From Streptomyces sp. V4I2 (GTDB lineage: Bacteria > Actinomycetota > Actinomycetes > Streptomycetales > Streptomycetaceae): a DNA stretch of 64,000 bases. Positions within the stretch are counted from its first letter, which is position 1; each line of letters starts with the position of its first letter. The notes under the pieces were generated by a model that saw only the letters and a program-made list of their open reading frames with translations, was not told the DNA's origin and made no database searches. Location of the stretch: positions 10,044,001 through 10,108,000 of the forward strand of contig NZ_JAUSZM010000003.1 of the NCBI RefSeq assembly GCF_030817655.1, read 5' to 3'. The position numbers were made by a program, and so were the translations under genes. Below are positions 51,962-60,544 of this stretch, piece after piece.

Positions 51962-52759
51962 TCAGGCGTCGTACTCGTCGGGGAGGCGCAAGGCCGGGCC
52001 GCCGAGGTGAAGGCCGAGGGGGACTGCTCGGCCCTTCGGCTCCTCCCACGCCTCTTGGCGGCCGAGCGCGGTGAGGTCGAGATAGGGGTAGCCGTTGTGG
52101 AACTCATCGATGCCACGGCCGAACGTGGAGTAGGTGTGGAACACCTCTTCCTCGACACGCAGGAACGCGCTGATGCCGGGCCAGTCGCCGCGCATGCTCT
52201 CCGACCACGGCATCCCGGCCTCGGCCAGCTCGGCCTCGGTGCGGTGGAAGACCTGCACCGGCGCGATCCGGTCGTCGACGGTCGCGTGGAAGTCGTAGTT
52301 GAAGTCGCTTCCGTACGAGGAGTACCAGGGGAAGGTCCAGCCCATCCGCTCGCGGAAGGCGGCGAGTTTCTCGTACGGCGCCCGGGTCACCGCGACCAGC
52401 GTGGTGTTGCGGACATGGAGCTGTCGCAGGTTGCCGATCTGGTCAGCTGCGGAGGAGCAGCTCGAGCAGCCGGTGTCGCGGGGGTGCTCGACGCCGTCGG
52501 CATCGATGTCGAAGATCCACATGAAGTGGTGCATGACCAGCTGGGGCCGCCCCTCGAACAGGTCGAGCAGGCCCACCGTCCCGTTGGGGCCTTCGAAGGT
52601 GTACGGCTTGTCGACGCGCACCATGGGCAGCCGCCGCCGCTCGGCGTTGACCCGGTCGCGCGCCCGGGTGAGCTCCTTCTCCTTGGCCAGCAGCTCCTTG
52701 CGGGCGGCGAGCCACTCCTCGCGCGACACCACCTCGGGCAGGTTCGGCATCGTCGGCAT
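51962..52759 (-). CDS. DUF899 family protein (second copy)
   Basis: 265 residues. RRLPMVRVDKPYTFEGPNG, LLDLFEGRPQLVMHHFMW, DTGCSSCSSAADQI (CxxC), TLVAVTRAPYEKLAAFRERM and GWTFPWYSSYGSDFNYDFH place it in DUF899. It is clearly diverged from the copy at 27658-28440: the middle YSSYGSDFNYDF is the more common form of the family. ATG 52759 has GGGAGG nine bases upstream; earlier starts lack one. Confidence 0.9.
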   Translation of the reverse strand: MPTMPNLPEVVSREEWLAARKELLAKEKELTRARDRVNAERRRLPMVRVDKPYTFEGPNGTVGLLDLFEGRPQLVMHHFMWIFDIDADGVEHPRDTGCSSCSSAADQIGNLRQLHVRNTTLVAVTRAPYEKLAAFRERMGWTFPWYSSYGSDFNYDFHATVDDRIAPVQVFHRTEAELAEAGMPWSESMRGDWPGISAFLRVEEEVFHTYSTFGRGIDEFHNGYPYLDLTALGRQEAWEEPKGRAVPLGLHLGGPALRLPDEYDA

Positions 52760-52918
52760 CTCGATCCTCCCAGCTGCGCTCGGCTGTGCTCGTCCGTCTC
52801 CGCCCAGTATCCGCCGAGGCCGGGTCTCCATCCTCTCGTCACCCGAGGTCGCTCGGCGGTGAGTATCAGCATCGAGACCTGCCCCGCTGCACCCCGAGCA
52901 GCGGCGGCCCCGGAGGAC

Positions 52919-53599
52919 TCAGCGGCCGAGCAGGCCGTCCAGCTCGGCCGCGAACAGCTGGGCGGGGTCGAAGCCCATGCCTGTGAAGTGGCCGGCGAGT
53001 TCCAGGGAGAGGACGCCGTGCAGGCGGGTCCAGAAGGTGAGGGCGCGGCGTAGGACTGGAGCGGGGGCGGGGTGGCCGCCGGCCCACTGGCGGTGGTGGG
53101 CGAGGTGGGTGTCGAACGCCGTTTCACCGACGTCCGCCGTGTTGTCCGCGTCAGTCGCGTCAGTCGCCTCGGTCGCCTCGGCTGTGCAGGCATCGAGCAG
53201 GGTCGCCATGATGTCGCCGGCGATCGTGGTGACGGCGTCCGGCGCGTGGTATCCGGGGACGGGTGTGCCGTAGATGAGGAAGTACCGCTGAGGGTATTCG
53301 AGCGCCCAGCGGCGCATGGCGTGAGCGAGTCCCGCGAGGTCGGGGCCGTCCGAGGCGGTGGTACGGAAGGCGTCGGCCAGGCTGCGGTAGGCGTCCGTGA
53401 CGAGTTCGGTGATCAGTTCGTCGCGGCTGCTGAAGTAGCGGTAGAGCGCAGGACCGCTCATCCCCATCTGCTTGGCGATGGCGTTGAGGGAGAGCGCGGA
53501 AGCTCCCGCGCCGGCGATCTGCCCCCACGCGTGCTCCTTGATCTCCGCTCGCACCTGGGCCCGGTAACGGTCCCGGGGGGATGCCGTGTTCGGCGCCAT
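52919..53599 (-). CDS. TetR-family regulator
   Basis: 226 residues. The N-terminal HTH is RYRAQVRAEIKEHAWGQIAG, LSLNAIAKQMGMSGPALYRY and FSSRDELITELV. The C-terminal ligand-binding domain (WHG-type, MRRWALEYPQRYFLIYGTP, LTFWTRLHGVLSLELAGHF) follows. A short acidic insert TEATDATDADNTAD reflects a small DNA repeat. ATG 53599 is chosen; the frame runs further upstream through the operator region. It is divergent from a wrecked quinone oxidoreductase gene, probably its former target. Confidence 0.9.
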   Translation of the reverse strand: MAPNTASPRDRYRAQVRAEIKEHAWGQIAGAGASALSLNAIAKQMGMSGPALYRYFSSRDELITELVTDAYRSLADAFRTTASDGPDLAGLAHAMRRWALEYPQRYFLIYGTPVPGYHAPDAVTTIAGDIMATLLDACTAEATEATDATDADNTADVGETAFDTHLAHHRQWAGGHPAPAPVLRRALTFWTRLHGVLSLELAGHFTGMGFDPAQLFAAELDGLLGR

Positions 53600-53639
53600 A
53601 CTCACCACTTTCTCTCCGCGGGCCGGCACGGCCGACCTC

Positions 53640-53662
53640 CCGTTAGAGGCTATCACTAACGG
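53640..53662. promoter_or_regulatory. candidate TetR operator
   Basis: CCGTTAG (53640-53646) and CTAACGG (53656-53662) are perfect arms around nine bases, 41 bp before the TetR start. A second dyad, GTTACA at 53725 and TGTAAC at 53753, lies nearer the oxidoreductase remnant. Confidence 0.65.
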
Positions 53663-53766
53663 CATCCCCTCTAAAAAACCCTCCGGCATCCCCTTGACGT
53701 GACCCATCTCGCCCGGGCAAGCTTGTTACAGCTTCTAACGAACGCGATTGAATGTAACGGAGAGCC

Positions 53767-54550
53767 GTGAACGCAGGAGAGACCAACGCAGAGGAGCGCC
53801 GCGAGGTGGTCCGGGTGGGGCCAGGTCGTCGTCGTCCGTATCGAGGCGAGCGGGGTGTCCTTCGCCGAACGTCTGCACCGTCCAGGCAGCGGGCACCGGG
53901 TCGACCGCGGCCCGGAGGGCGCCCGGGGGCCGGCCCTGACGAAGACCGGGGACAGGGCCGGCCACGTCCCGCTCGACGCGGCGGACGTGACCGAGGTCCC
54001 GACGGCGTCGGCGCGAAGCGGGGGGAGGTCACGGTGGTCAACGGCATCACGCCTGGCAGATACTGCACCGCAAGGCGCGCACGGGCCGGCCTGACGAGCC
54101 TCGTACACGGCGCCAACGGGGAGTGGGCTCGATGCTCGTCCAACTGGCGCCCGCCGCCCCGGCCCGGATCATCGGCACCGCCTCGGCCTGCCACCACGGC
54201 ACGCTGCGCGTCCTGAGCTTCACCCGTTGACGACCACCGACAACATCCCCGCACGAGCGCGCCACCTGGCCCTCTGCGACGCGGACGCGGTCCTCGGCCA
54301 CGCCGACGGCCGCAGCTTGACCGCTTCCTCGCCCTCCTCGCCGCCGGCGGGGCCAGTACTCAAGCTCCTGGGCCGCGCAATCCGCTTCCGCACCCGCCTG
54401 CCCGCTGACCTCAGCCAGGTCCTCACGACCCTGCAGCGGGGTGACATCAGTCCGGCCGTCGCCGCCGAACTCCCGCTGATCCAGGCGGCCAACGCCCTGC
54501 GCCTGGCATGGTCCGGCGCGGTCAGCGGCAAGGTCGTCCTCGTTCAGTAG
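53767..54550 (+). pseudogene. quinone oxidoreductase (MDR superfamily) remnant with many frameshifts
   Basis: Pieces of one MDR-type NADPH:quinone oxidoreductase occur in order but in different frames: VVVRIEASGVSFAE near 53830; GHVPLDAADVTEVP near 53960; VVNGITPG, then SLVHGANG near 54030-54120; RIIGTASACHHGTLR near 54165; and finally, in the frame ending at 54550, LLGRAIRFRTRLPADLSQVL, TTLQRGDISPAVAAELPLIQ and SGAVSGKVVLV. The intact protein would be ~330 residues; at least four shifts and deletions break it. Confidence 0.75.
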
Positions 54551-54633
54551 CCCATGGCCCGAACCGTCTGTCCTCGCCCCGCCCTCTCCCGTCCCGTCCT
54601 GTTCTGTCCTGTCCTGTCCGAAGGAGAATCACG

Positions 54634-55182
54634 ATGCTCACCACTCTGCTCGCGAAGGCCGCCGCCGTACCGGTCGCGCTCGTCACATGCCTCTCGGGAG
54701 GCACCCCCGCCGCCCACCAGCAGGCGGGCATCGACCTCGACGCTCCCGTGATCACCCGGGACGACATCGTCATCCAGGCGCCGCTGGACCGGATCTGGCA
54801 GATCCAGACCGACGTGGAAGCCTGGCCCGCCTGGCAGCCCGACGTCACCGAGGTGACCAAGGAGACTCCCGGCCCGCTGCGAGCGGGCTCCGTGTTCCGC
54901 TGGTCGGTGCACGGCCTGCGGGACATCACCTCAACGGTCAAGCAGGTCAGCCCCGAGCGCCGCATCGTCTGGGGCGGCCCGGCCCAGGGCATCACCGCCG
55001 TCCATGTGTGGACCTTCCACCAGAAGCGCGACGGCGTGCATGTCCACACCGAGGAGTCGTGGTCCGGCGATCCGGTCGAGGCCGACACTCCCGCGCTGCA
55101 GGCGGCACTCGACGCGTCGCTGGACGCCTGGCTCCACAACCTCAAGGAGGAGGCGGAAAGCCGTCCCGCCGGGCGACCCTGA
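54634..55182 (+). CDS. SRPBCC-family protein with N-terminal hydrophobic segment
   Basis: 182 residues. ATG 54634 has a strong AAGGAG. The first ~28 residues (LLAKAAAVPVALVTCLSGGT) look like a signal or anchor. The START-like domain follows: DDIVIQAPLDRIWQIQTDVE, WPAWQPDVTEVTKETPGPLR and HVHTEESWSGDPVEADTP, which match polyketide-cyclase/dehydrase-type SRPBCC proteins. A (C)TGTCC repeat (TTCTGTCCTGTCCTGTCC) sits just before the ribosome site. Confidence 0.83.
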   Translation: MLTTLLAKAAAVPVALVTCLSGGTPAAHQQAGIDLDAPVITRDDIVIQAPLDRIWQIQTDVEAWPAWQPDVTEVTKETPGPLRAGSVFRWSVHGLRDITSTVKQVSPERRIVWGGPAQGITAVHVWTFHQKRDGVHVHTEESWSGDPVEADTPALQAALDASLDAWLHNLKEEAESRPAGRP

Positions 55183-55344
55183 CAGGGGTGGGATGCGCGC
55201 TTCCGGAGCTGGCGCTCGACACCTCGGTCGAACTGTTCACGTAGCGGGCCCGGGCCGCCCGGCCCGGCGTGGAGCTGCCACCTTGGCGGGCTGCCGTTCG
55301 CCGTGGAGGTTGGCGCGGCGCGGGTGCGGGTGCGCCCGCCTCGC

Positions 55345-55430
55345 CGTCCGCGGCCACCAGGCGGGTGAGGCGGCGCTTGTCGGTGCCGGAGATCGCCCAC
55401 CGCCTCGGCTACCGGGGTTCATTCGCAGTG
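55345..55430 (+). pseudogene. AraC-family HTH fragment
   Basis: A short in-frame piece RRRLSVPEIAHRLGYRGSF is the second HTH of an AraC-type regulator. Sequence before is degenerate and sequence after is the left end of the IS200/IS605-type element. It is probably the remains of a regulator interrupted by that element. Confidence 0.45.
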
Positions 55431-55572
55431 CCCCCGGCGTTCACGCCGGGGGTGAAGCGAATCTGATGGTTGCGACGCGGAGCGTCGCGGTGTCCTTCCG
55501 GCGGAGCCGGACTGGGCTGCAGGAGCGGCGAGCGTTCGCACGAATGTTCCGTCGTGACGGTGGGTGTGCGGC

Positions 55573-56812
55573 ATGTCTAATGTGATCGTCATGCAGCTCA
55601 GGTACGCCTTCAGGTTGTACCCGGACCCCGGCCAGCAGAGGGCGTTGGCCAGGGCGTTCGGGTGCGCGCGCGTCGTGTTCAACGACGCGGTGCGTGCCCG
55701 TGAAGACGCCCGCAAGGCCGAGCAACCGTTGCCCAAGGCCGCGGAGTTGTCCACCCGCCTGATCACCCAGGCCAAGCGGACAGCGGAACGGTCCTGGCTG
55801 GGCGAGGTCTCCGCGGTCGTCCTGCAGCAGTCCCTGCGCGATGTCGAGGGCGCCTATCGCAACTTCTTCGCCTCCCTGAAGGGCGCCCGCAAGGGCCCCA
55901 AGGTGGGCGCCCCGCGCTTCAAGTCCCGCAAGGATGCCCGGCAGTCGATCCGGTTCACCGCCAACGCCCGCTGGAACCTCACCGACAGCGGCCGCCTGAA
56001 CCTGCCGAAGATCGGCCCGGTGAAGGTGAAGTGGTCGCGCACCCTGCCCACCACCCCCACCTCGGTCACCGTCATCAAGGACGCGGCCGGCAGGTTCTTC
56101 GCGTCCTTCGTCATCGACACCGACCCCGCCACCGACGCGGCACGGATGCCCGAAACCGACCGCACCATCGGCATCGACCTCGGCCTCACTCACTTCGCCG
56201 TCCTGTCCGACGGCACGAAAATCGACTCCCCGCGGTTCCTGCGCCGCGCGGAGAAGAAGCTGAAGAAGGCCCAGCGGGAGCTGTCCCGCACACAGAAGGG
56301 ATCCAAGAACCGCGAAAAGGCCCGCCTGACGGTCGCTCGTGCCCACGCCCAGGTCACCGACGCCCGCCGCGAGTTCCACCACCAGCTCTCCACCAGGCTG
56401 ATCTCCGAGAACCAAGGGATCGCCGTGGAGGACCTGTCTGGCGGGACTGGCCCGCACCAGGCTGGCCAAGTCCGTGCACGACGCCGGATGGTCCTCGTTC
56501 GTGAACATGCTGGAATACAAGGCGGCAAGATACGGGCGGACTCTGGTGGAGATCGGCCGGTTCGAGCCGACCTCCCAGACCTGCTCCACCTGCGGCGTCA
56601 AGGACGGACCCAAGCCCCTCGATGTCCGGGAGTGGACGTGTGCCGCCTGCGGCACGGTCCACGACCGGGACCACAATGCCGCGATCAATGTGAAGACGGC
56701 CGCCGGACTGGCGGCATCGGCCTGCGGAGCGCCGGTAAGACCGGGAGCAATCCCGGCACAGCGTGAAGAAACAGGAAGCCACGGATTCCCGACCGAAGCC
56801 CGTGCCGCGTAG
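55573..56812 (+). pseudogene. tnpB: TnpB RNA-guided endonuclease, one frameshift
   Basis: N-terminal part in one frame: MQLRYAFRLYPDPGQQRALA, RFKSRKDARQSIRFT, RuvC-I TIGIDLGLTHFAVLSDG, RuvC-II NQGIAVEDL. A one-base shift near 56440 is then needed to read LAGLARTRLAKSVHDAGW, MLEYKAARYGRTLVEIGRF, the zinc finger CSTCG...CAACG and RuvC-III DRDHNAAINV. All catalytic and zinc residues exist across the two frames, so the joined ~410-residue protein would be complete. Without the shift the nuclease is dead. Start at ATG 55573 or 55591. Confidence 0.87.
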
Positions 56813-56876
56813 CGGCACAGCAACAAGTCGAGAAGGCCAGAATCCTCGGGCTTCAGCCCGAGGTGCAAGTCAACGG
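56735..56876 (+). ncRNA. candidate TnpB guide (omega/re-) RNA scaffold at the element's right end
   Basis: Three consecutive hairpins cover the tnpB 3' end and right end: CCGGGA-gcaa-TCCCGG (56741-56756), GTGCCGC-gta-GCGGCAC (56802-56818) and CCTCGGGC-ttca-GCCCGAGG (56844-56863). TnpB guide RNAs are encoded in this position, with the guide coming from DNA just past the right end. Inferred by position and structure. Confidence 0.5.
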
Positions 56877-57051
56877 TTCACGCACCCTGTATGCGGTTGT
56901 GGAGTGGAGCTGGAACCTGCTCGCGGATGACGCACGGGCGGCGCTGCACACCCTGTCCCGGCGTGCGGAGGCGGGCGAAGACGCGGAGGCCGTCGGCCGG
57001 TTCCCCGCCTGGGCGCGGGACTTCAGTGCGCATCGTGTGCACGCGCCGTGA
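56863..57051 (+). pseudogene. fragment of an AfsR/NB-ARC-type regulator
   Basis: LYAVVEWSWNLLADDARAAL and HTLSRRAEAG resemble the helical segment LRAVVEWSWDLL...ERALLRRLS found after the ATPase domain of AfsR-like and LuxR-LAL regulators. Only about 60 residues remain, immediately after the IS200/IS605 element. Low confidence because the match is short. Confidence 0.35.
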
Positions 57052-57199
57052 CGGGTGAGCGGTCCCCTCAAGTCTGAGGTGCAAGCCGCTCTCGCGCCCG
57101 GCCTCCCCCTCAGCGGATTATCCACCGGGGCCGGTGACATCAGCGATCGGACAGGGGGGAGGATCATGGGAGCACACCTACGCAATGGGAGGTTCGACG

Positions 57200-58201
57200 A
57201 TGGAATACCGTCATCTCGGCAACAGCGGCATGATCATCAGTGAGATCGCCTACGGCAACTGGCTGACCCACGGCTCGCAGGTCGAGGAGGAAGCTGCCCT
57301 CGCCTGTGTGCGAGCTGCTCTTGACGCAGGTATCACGACGTTCGACACCGCTGACGTCTATGCCGAGACACGCGCCGAGTCGGTGCTCGGGCGCGCGCTG
57401 AAGGGCGAGCGTCGCGAGGGGATCGAGATCTTCACCAAGGTGTACTGGCCCACCGGGCCCGGGAAGAACGACCGTGGGCTGTCGCGCAAGCACATCATGG
57501 AGTCGATCGACAACTCCCTGCGCAGGCTTGAGACCTCGTACGTGGACCTCTACCAGGCTCACCGGTTCGACCGGTTCACGCCGCTGGAGGAGACCATGGA
57601 GGCGTTCGCCGACGTGGTCCATTCCGGTAAGGCCCTGTACATCGGTGTCTCCGAGTGGACGGCCGATCAGATTAGGCGGGCGCACGCTCTGGCACGGGAG
57701 TTGCGGATCCCGCTGGTGTCGAGTCAGCCCCAGTACTCGATGCTGTGGCGGGTGATCGAGGGGGAGGTCGTGCCGACCAGCCAGGAGTTGGGCATCGGGC
57801 AGATCGTGTGGTCACCGATCGCCCAGGGTGTGCTGACGGGCAAGTACCTTCCCGGGGAGCAGCCGCCGGCCGGATCGCGGGCGACGGACGACAAGGGCTC
57901 GGCGATGATCAGCCGCTTCCTGAGCAATGAGGTGCTCGAGGCGGTGCAGCAGCTGAAGCCGCTGGCCGACGAAGCCGGCCTGACCCTGGCTCAGCTGGCG
58001 GTCGCCTGGGTGTTGCAGAACAGCAACGTGTCTGCCGCGATCGTCGGCGCCTCCCGGCCGGAGCAGGTGGCGGAGAACGCGAAGGCGGCCGGTGTGAGGC
58101 TGGACGCGGATCTGATGGCGCGCATCGACGAGATCGTGCTTCCGGTGGCAGTGACGGATCCGTATCTCGTGCATGAGGGCGTACCGCCGCAGCGTCCCTG
58201 A
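57200..58201 (+). CDS. aldo/keto reductase
   Basis: 333 residues of the Kv-beta/YghZ-like AKR group. Catalytic tetrad: Asp in TFDTADVYAETRAE with its Tyr, Lys in IFTKVYWPTG, His in LYQAHRFD. Cofactor-binding end motif is SAAIVGASRPEQVAENAKA. These enzymes reduce aldehydes or ketones with NADPH. ATG 57200 has GGAGG at good distance; earlier in-frame codons lack one. A hairpin follows its stop. Confidence 0.93.
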   Translation: MEYRHLGNSGMIISEIAYGNWLTHGSQVEEEAALACVRAALDAGITTFDTADVYAETRAESVLGRALKGERREGIEIFTKVYWPTGPGKNDRGLSRKHIMESIDNSLRRLETSYVDLYQAHRFDRFTPLEETMEAFADVVHSGKALYIGVSEWTADQIRRAHALARELRIPLVSSQPQYSMLWRVIEGEVVPTSQELGIGQIVWSPIAQGVLTGKYLPGEQPPAGSRATDDKGSAMISRFLSNEVLEAVQQLKPLADEAGLTLAQLAVAWVLQNSNVSAAIVGASRPEQVAENAKAAGVRLDADLMARIDEIVLPVAVTDPYLVHEGVPPQRP

Positions 58202-58220
58202 ACAGGCTGTGACACAGCGG

Positions 58221-58237
58221 GTTCTGGGAAACCGGAA
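58221..58237 (+). terminator. GAAA-loop hairpin after the aldo/keto reductase
   Basis: GTTCTGG-GAAA-CCGGAAC forms a 7-bp RNA stem (one G-U pair) 20 bp after the stop. No U-tract, as is usual in this GC range. Confidence 0.45.
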
Positions 58238-58695
58238 CTCGGTGTAGCCCCTGTTCGCGTTACTCGTTCACGGCGCGGGTCGGAGCCTTCGGAGGGAAGA
58301 TCAGCGCTCCCGGAATTTTCGACCCGCGCTGGCCATGACCAGGGCCCGGCGCACACGTCGTGACGCTCGGCAGGTGCCGCCCGCCGGCCCGGTAGCCGCT
58401 GGTTCGTCGGCGAGTGCCGCGGGCCGCACCACGCATACGCGGGACTTCCGGGCCAACGAGGAGGTCGAGGCCATCCACTGGTGGAACTTCCGGGAAGCCC
58501 TCCCGGGACCCATCCAACCCCTGGACGCCTATCTCGCCGGGCTCACGCGCGAGTTGAGCCCCGGCCTCTCCCACTGTCCAGGGCAAGGCTGAGACTCAAC
58601 TCGGACTCTGTCTCCTTGGTCATCCTCGGACACTGCGGCGCGCACCTCCGCCAGGACCACCGCTCACATTGGCCTGCTCTGAATCGCTCTGCGGT
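58238..58695. other. intergenic stretch with an unassigned open frame
   Basis: A plus-strand frame (58335-58592) ends with protein-like sequence FRANEEVEAIHWWNFREALP, perhaps a gene remnant, but I recognise no family. GCGCGGGTCG (58273-58282) and CGACCCGCGC (58320-58329) form a distant inverted repeat. Confidence 0.35.
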
Positions 58696-59670
58696 TCAGG
58701 CAGACGCCAGCTTTCGGATGCGCGGGTGGTTCTCCAGCGCCCACCGCACGGTCTTCGGCGGGCGTCCGAGCAGGGTTTCGAGCTGGTCGGTGGCGCCGCG
58801 GTATCCGCCGCCGCCCATCAGCCGGGTCAGGGTCTTCAGGTGCTCGGCGGTGTGCGGGAACGCGGCCAGGGCGGTGTCGACGTAGGTCTCGTTCCAGGTT
58901 TCGACGTCTTCGGGAACGTACGTGACTTCGCGTCCCAGCGCGGCCGCGTAGTCCTCCGCGAACCCGTGCATGTCCTTCAGCTCCGGGCCGTTGAGGTCGT
59001 AGGACTTCGAGATGTGCGGCTTCGGGTCGGCCAGGATCTTCACGCACAGCTCCGCCACGTCGTAACCGGCGATGGGCGCGAGCCGGTGGTGGCCGAAGGG
59101 CAGGCGCAGTTCACCTTTGCTCAGCGGCTCCAGCGCCAGCCAGGTCATCAGGGGGTTCTCGACGAACATGGCCGCCCGGATGTTGACGGTCGGGAGGCCG
59201 GACCAGTCCAGCACCTGCTCGGCGACCCAGTGGGCGCGTTGCTGCGGCGACCAGTTGGCGATGAGTCCGCCGAGCCACGCGCGCCGTTCTTCCTCCGGCG
59301 CGGTCATGTTGTCGAAGGTCATGAACGACTGCTCGTACTCGGAGATGTTGACGAACACCTCGATGTCACCCTGGGCCCGCGCCGCCGCGGCCATCAGGCT
59401 GACGGCGTCGGTGTAGTACGGCGACAGGCTCATGCTGAAGTAGATGCGCCGGACGCCCTTCAGTGCGGCGGTCACGTCGGCGATGGTGAGCAGGTCACCG
59501 ACGAAGACCTCGGCCCCGGCCTGGCGGAGTGAGTGCGCGCGTTCGTCGTCCTGGCGCACGAACGCGCGTACCGGGTGCCCTTGGTCGAGCAGCATGTCGA
59601 CCATCGTCCGGCTCACACCGCCGATTTCGCCGGCGGCACCGGCGATCAGGATGGGGTTGCGCTCTGACAT
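58696..59670 (-). CDS. NmrA-like NAD(P)-binding protein
   Basis: 324 residues of the atypical SDR (NmrA/HSCARG) type. The N-terminal motif ILIAGAAGEIGGVSRTMVDM is a GxxGxxG variant, followed by PVRAFVRQDDERAHSLRQAG, EVFVGDLLTIADVTAALKGV and IYFSMSLSPYY. Members act as redox sensors or reductases. Typical active-site YxxxK is not obvious. ATG 59670 with AGAGGA upstream. Followed upstream by decayed hydrolase and SDR genes on the same strand. Confidence 0.87.
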   Translation of the reverse strand: MSERNPILIAGAAGEIGGVSRTMVDMLLDQGHPVRAFVRQDDERAHSLRQAGAEVFVGDLLTIADVTAALKGVRRIYFSMSLSPYYTDAVSLMAAAARAQGDIEVFVNISEYEQSFMTFDNMTAPEEERRAWLGGLIANWSPQQRAHWVAEQVLDWSGLPTVNIRAAMFVENPLMTWLALEPLSKGELRLPFGHHRLAPIAGYDVAELCVKILADPKPHISKSYDLNGPELKDMHGFAEDYAAALGREVTYVPEDVETWNETYVDTALAAFPHTAEHLKTLTRLMGGGGYRGATDQLETLLGRPPKTVRWALENHPRIRKLASA

Positions 59671-59705
59671 CAGGGTGTCTGTCCTCTGTCTGGTGGTGGG
59701 GGGAG

Positions 59706-59840
59706 TCAGCTGTTGAGAAAGCCCAGGAGGTGGTCGGCGACGGTCTTGGGCTGCTCGGTGTGCACGGAGTGGCCTGCACGGGGTGCGACGGTCCGCTGGA
59801 TGGCGCCCTGTGAGGCGAAGGGGCTGAGCTTGGTGGCCGC
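59706..59840 (-). pseudogene. alpha/beta hydrolase, C-terminal fragment
   Basis: The last ~43 residues, TKLSPFASQGAIQRTVAPRA, then GHSVHTEQPKTVADHLLGFL, contain the catalytic His (AGHSVHTEQP) and C-terminal helix of an alpha/beta hydrolase. The rest of the gene is missing; the SDR remnant begins immediately upstream. Confidence 0.6.
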
Positions 59841-59862
59841 CGCCTCCGCGTGGGACTGCGCG

Positions 59863-60527
59863 TCAGCCGGCCAGCCGGTTCATCTTGCGGATCTGCTTGT
59901 CGAAGACTGCGGCGGGGGCGACGCGGCGCAGGACCCTCGCGCGTCCGGCCAGGGGGCCGGCGGTGTAGCGCACCCTCGGTGTGGCGTCGGTCGCTGCCGC
60001 GACGATCGCCTTGGCGACGACGGTGGGGGCGTCGCCGTCCCTGATCGCCTGCGCCATCACGCGGTCGACGGTCTGTCGCCCCTTCGCGTACACCTCCAGG
60101 GGCATGTCGGGCTTCGCGCTGTTGGCCTCGAATCCGGTCCTGGTGTAGGCGGGTTCGACGATGAGCGCCCGGACGCCGTGCTCACGGATCTCGTGGTCCA
60201 GGGACTCGGTGTAGCCCTCGACCGCGTGCTTGGAGCCTGCGCGATGGAGGTTTCCTCGGCCGCGCCCATCGATCCGATGCCGGCGTTGTTGACAAGGACG
60301 TCGATCCGCCCGAACCGCTCGATCACCTGCTGGACCGCGGCGGTGACCGAGGCGTCACTGGCCACGTCGAGGTCGAGGAAGGTCACACCGTGGAGCGGGG
60401 TGACGCGTGAGGTGTCGCGGCCTGTGCCGGCCACGTCGAAACCCGCTGCGACCAGCGCGAGCGCGGTTTCCTTGCCGATGCCGGATGACGCACCCGTCAC
60501 GAGTGCCACCGGTCGATTTGTCGTCAT
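59863..60527 (-). pseudogene. SDR with internal deletion removing the active site
   Basis: The 5' part from ATG 60527 reads ALVTGASSGIGKETALALVA, and on to DVLVNNAGIGSMGAAEETSI. It then jumps, with a frame change near 60238, to SKHAVEGYTESLDHEIREHG. The last part, LEVYAKGRQTVDRVM to FDKQIRKMNRLAG, is complete. About 60 residues between NNAG and SKHA, including the catalytic Ser and Tyr, are gone. Confidence 0.8.
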
Positions 60528-60544
60528 GATTACTCCCGCATCCC

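Larger units (their letters stand above)
55425..56876 (+). mobile_element. IS200/IS605-type element with tnpB only
   Basis: The left end carries hairpin CCCCCGGCG-TTCA-CGCCGGGGG (55431-55452). The right end carries CCTCGGGC-TTCA-GCCCGAGG (56844-56863). Both have the same TTCA loop, as expected for subterminal hairpins of this family. Only tnpB lies between; no tnpA (HUH transposase) is present, so movement would need a helper. Exact ends are estimated. Confidence 0.75.

Noticed and set aside
58335..58592. Small plus-strand gene
   Set aside because: Ends in plausible sequence but has no ribosome site, family or conserved start; kept only as a note in the intergenic entry.
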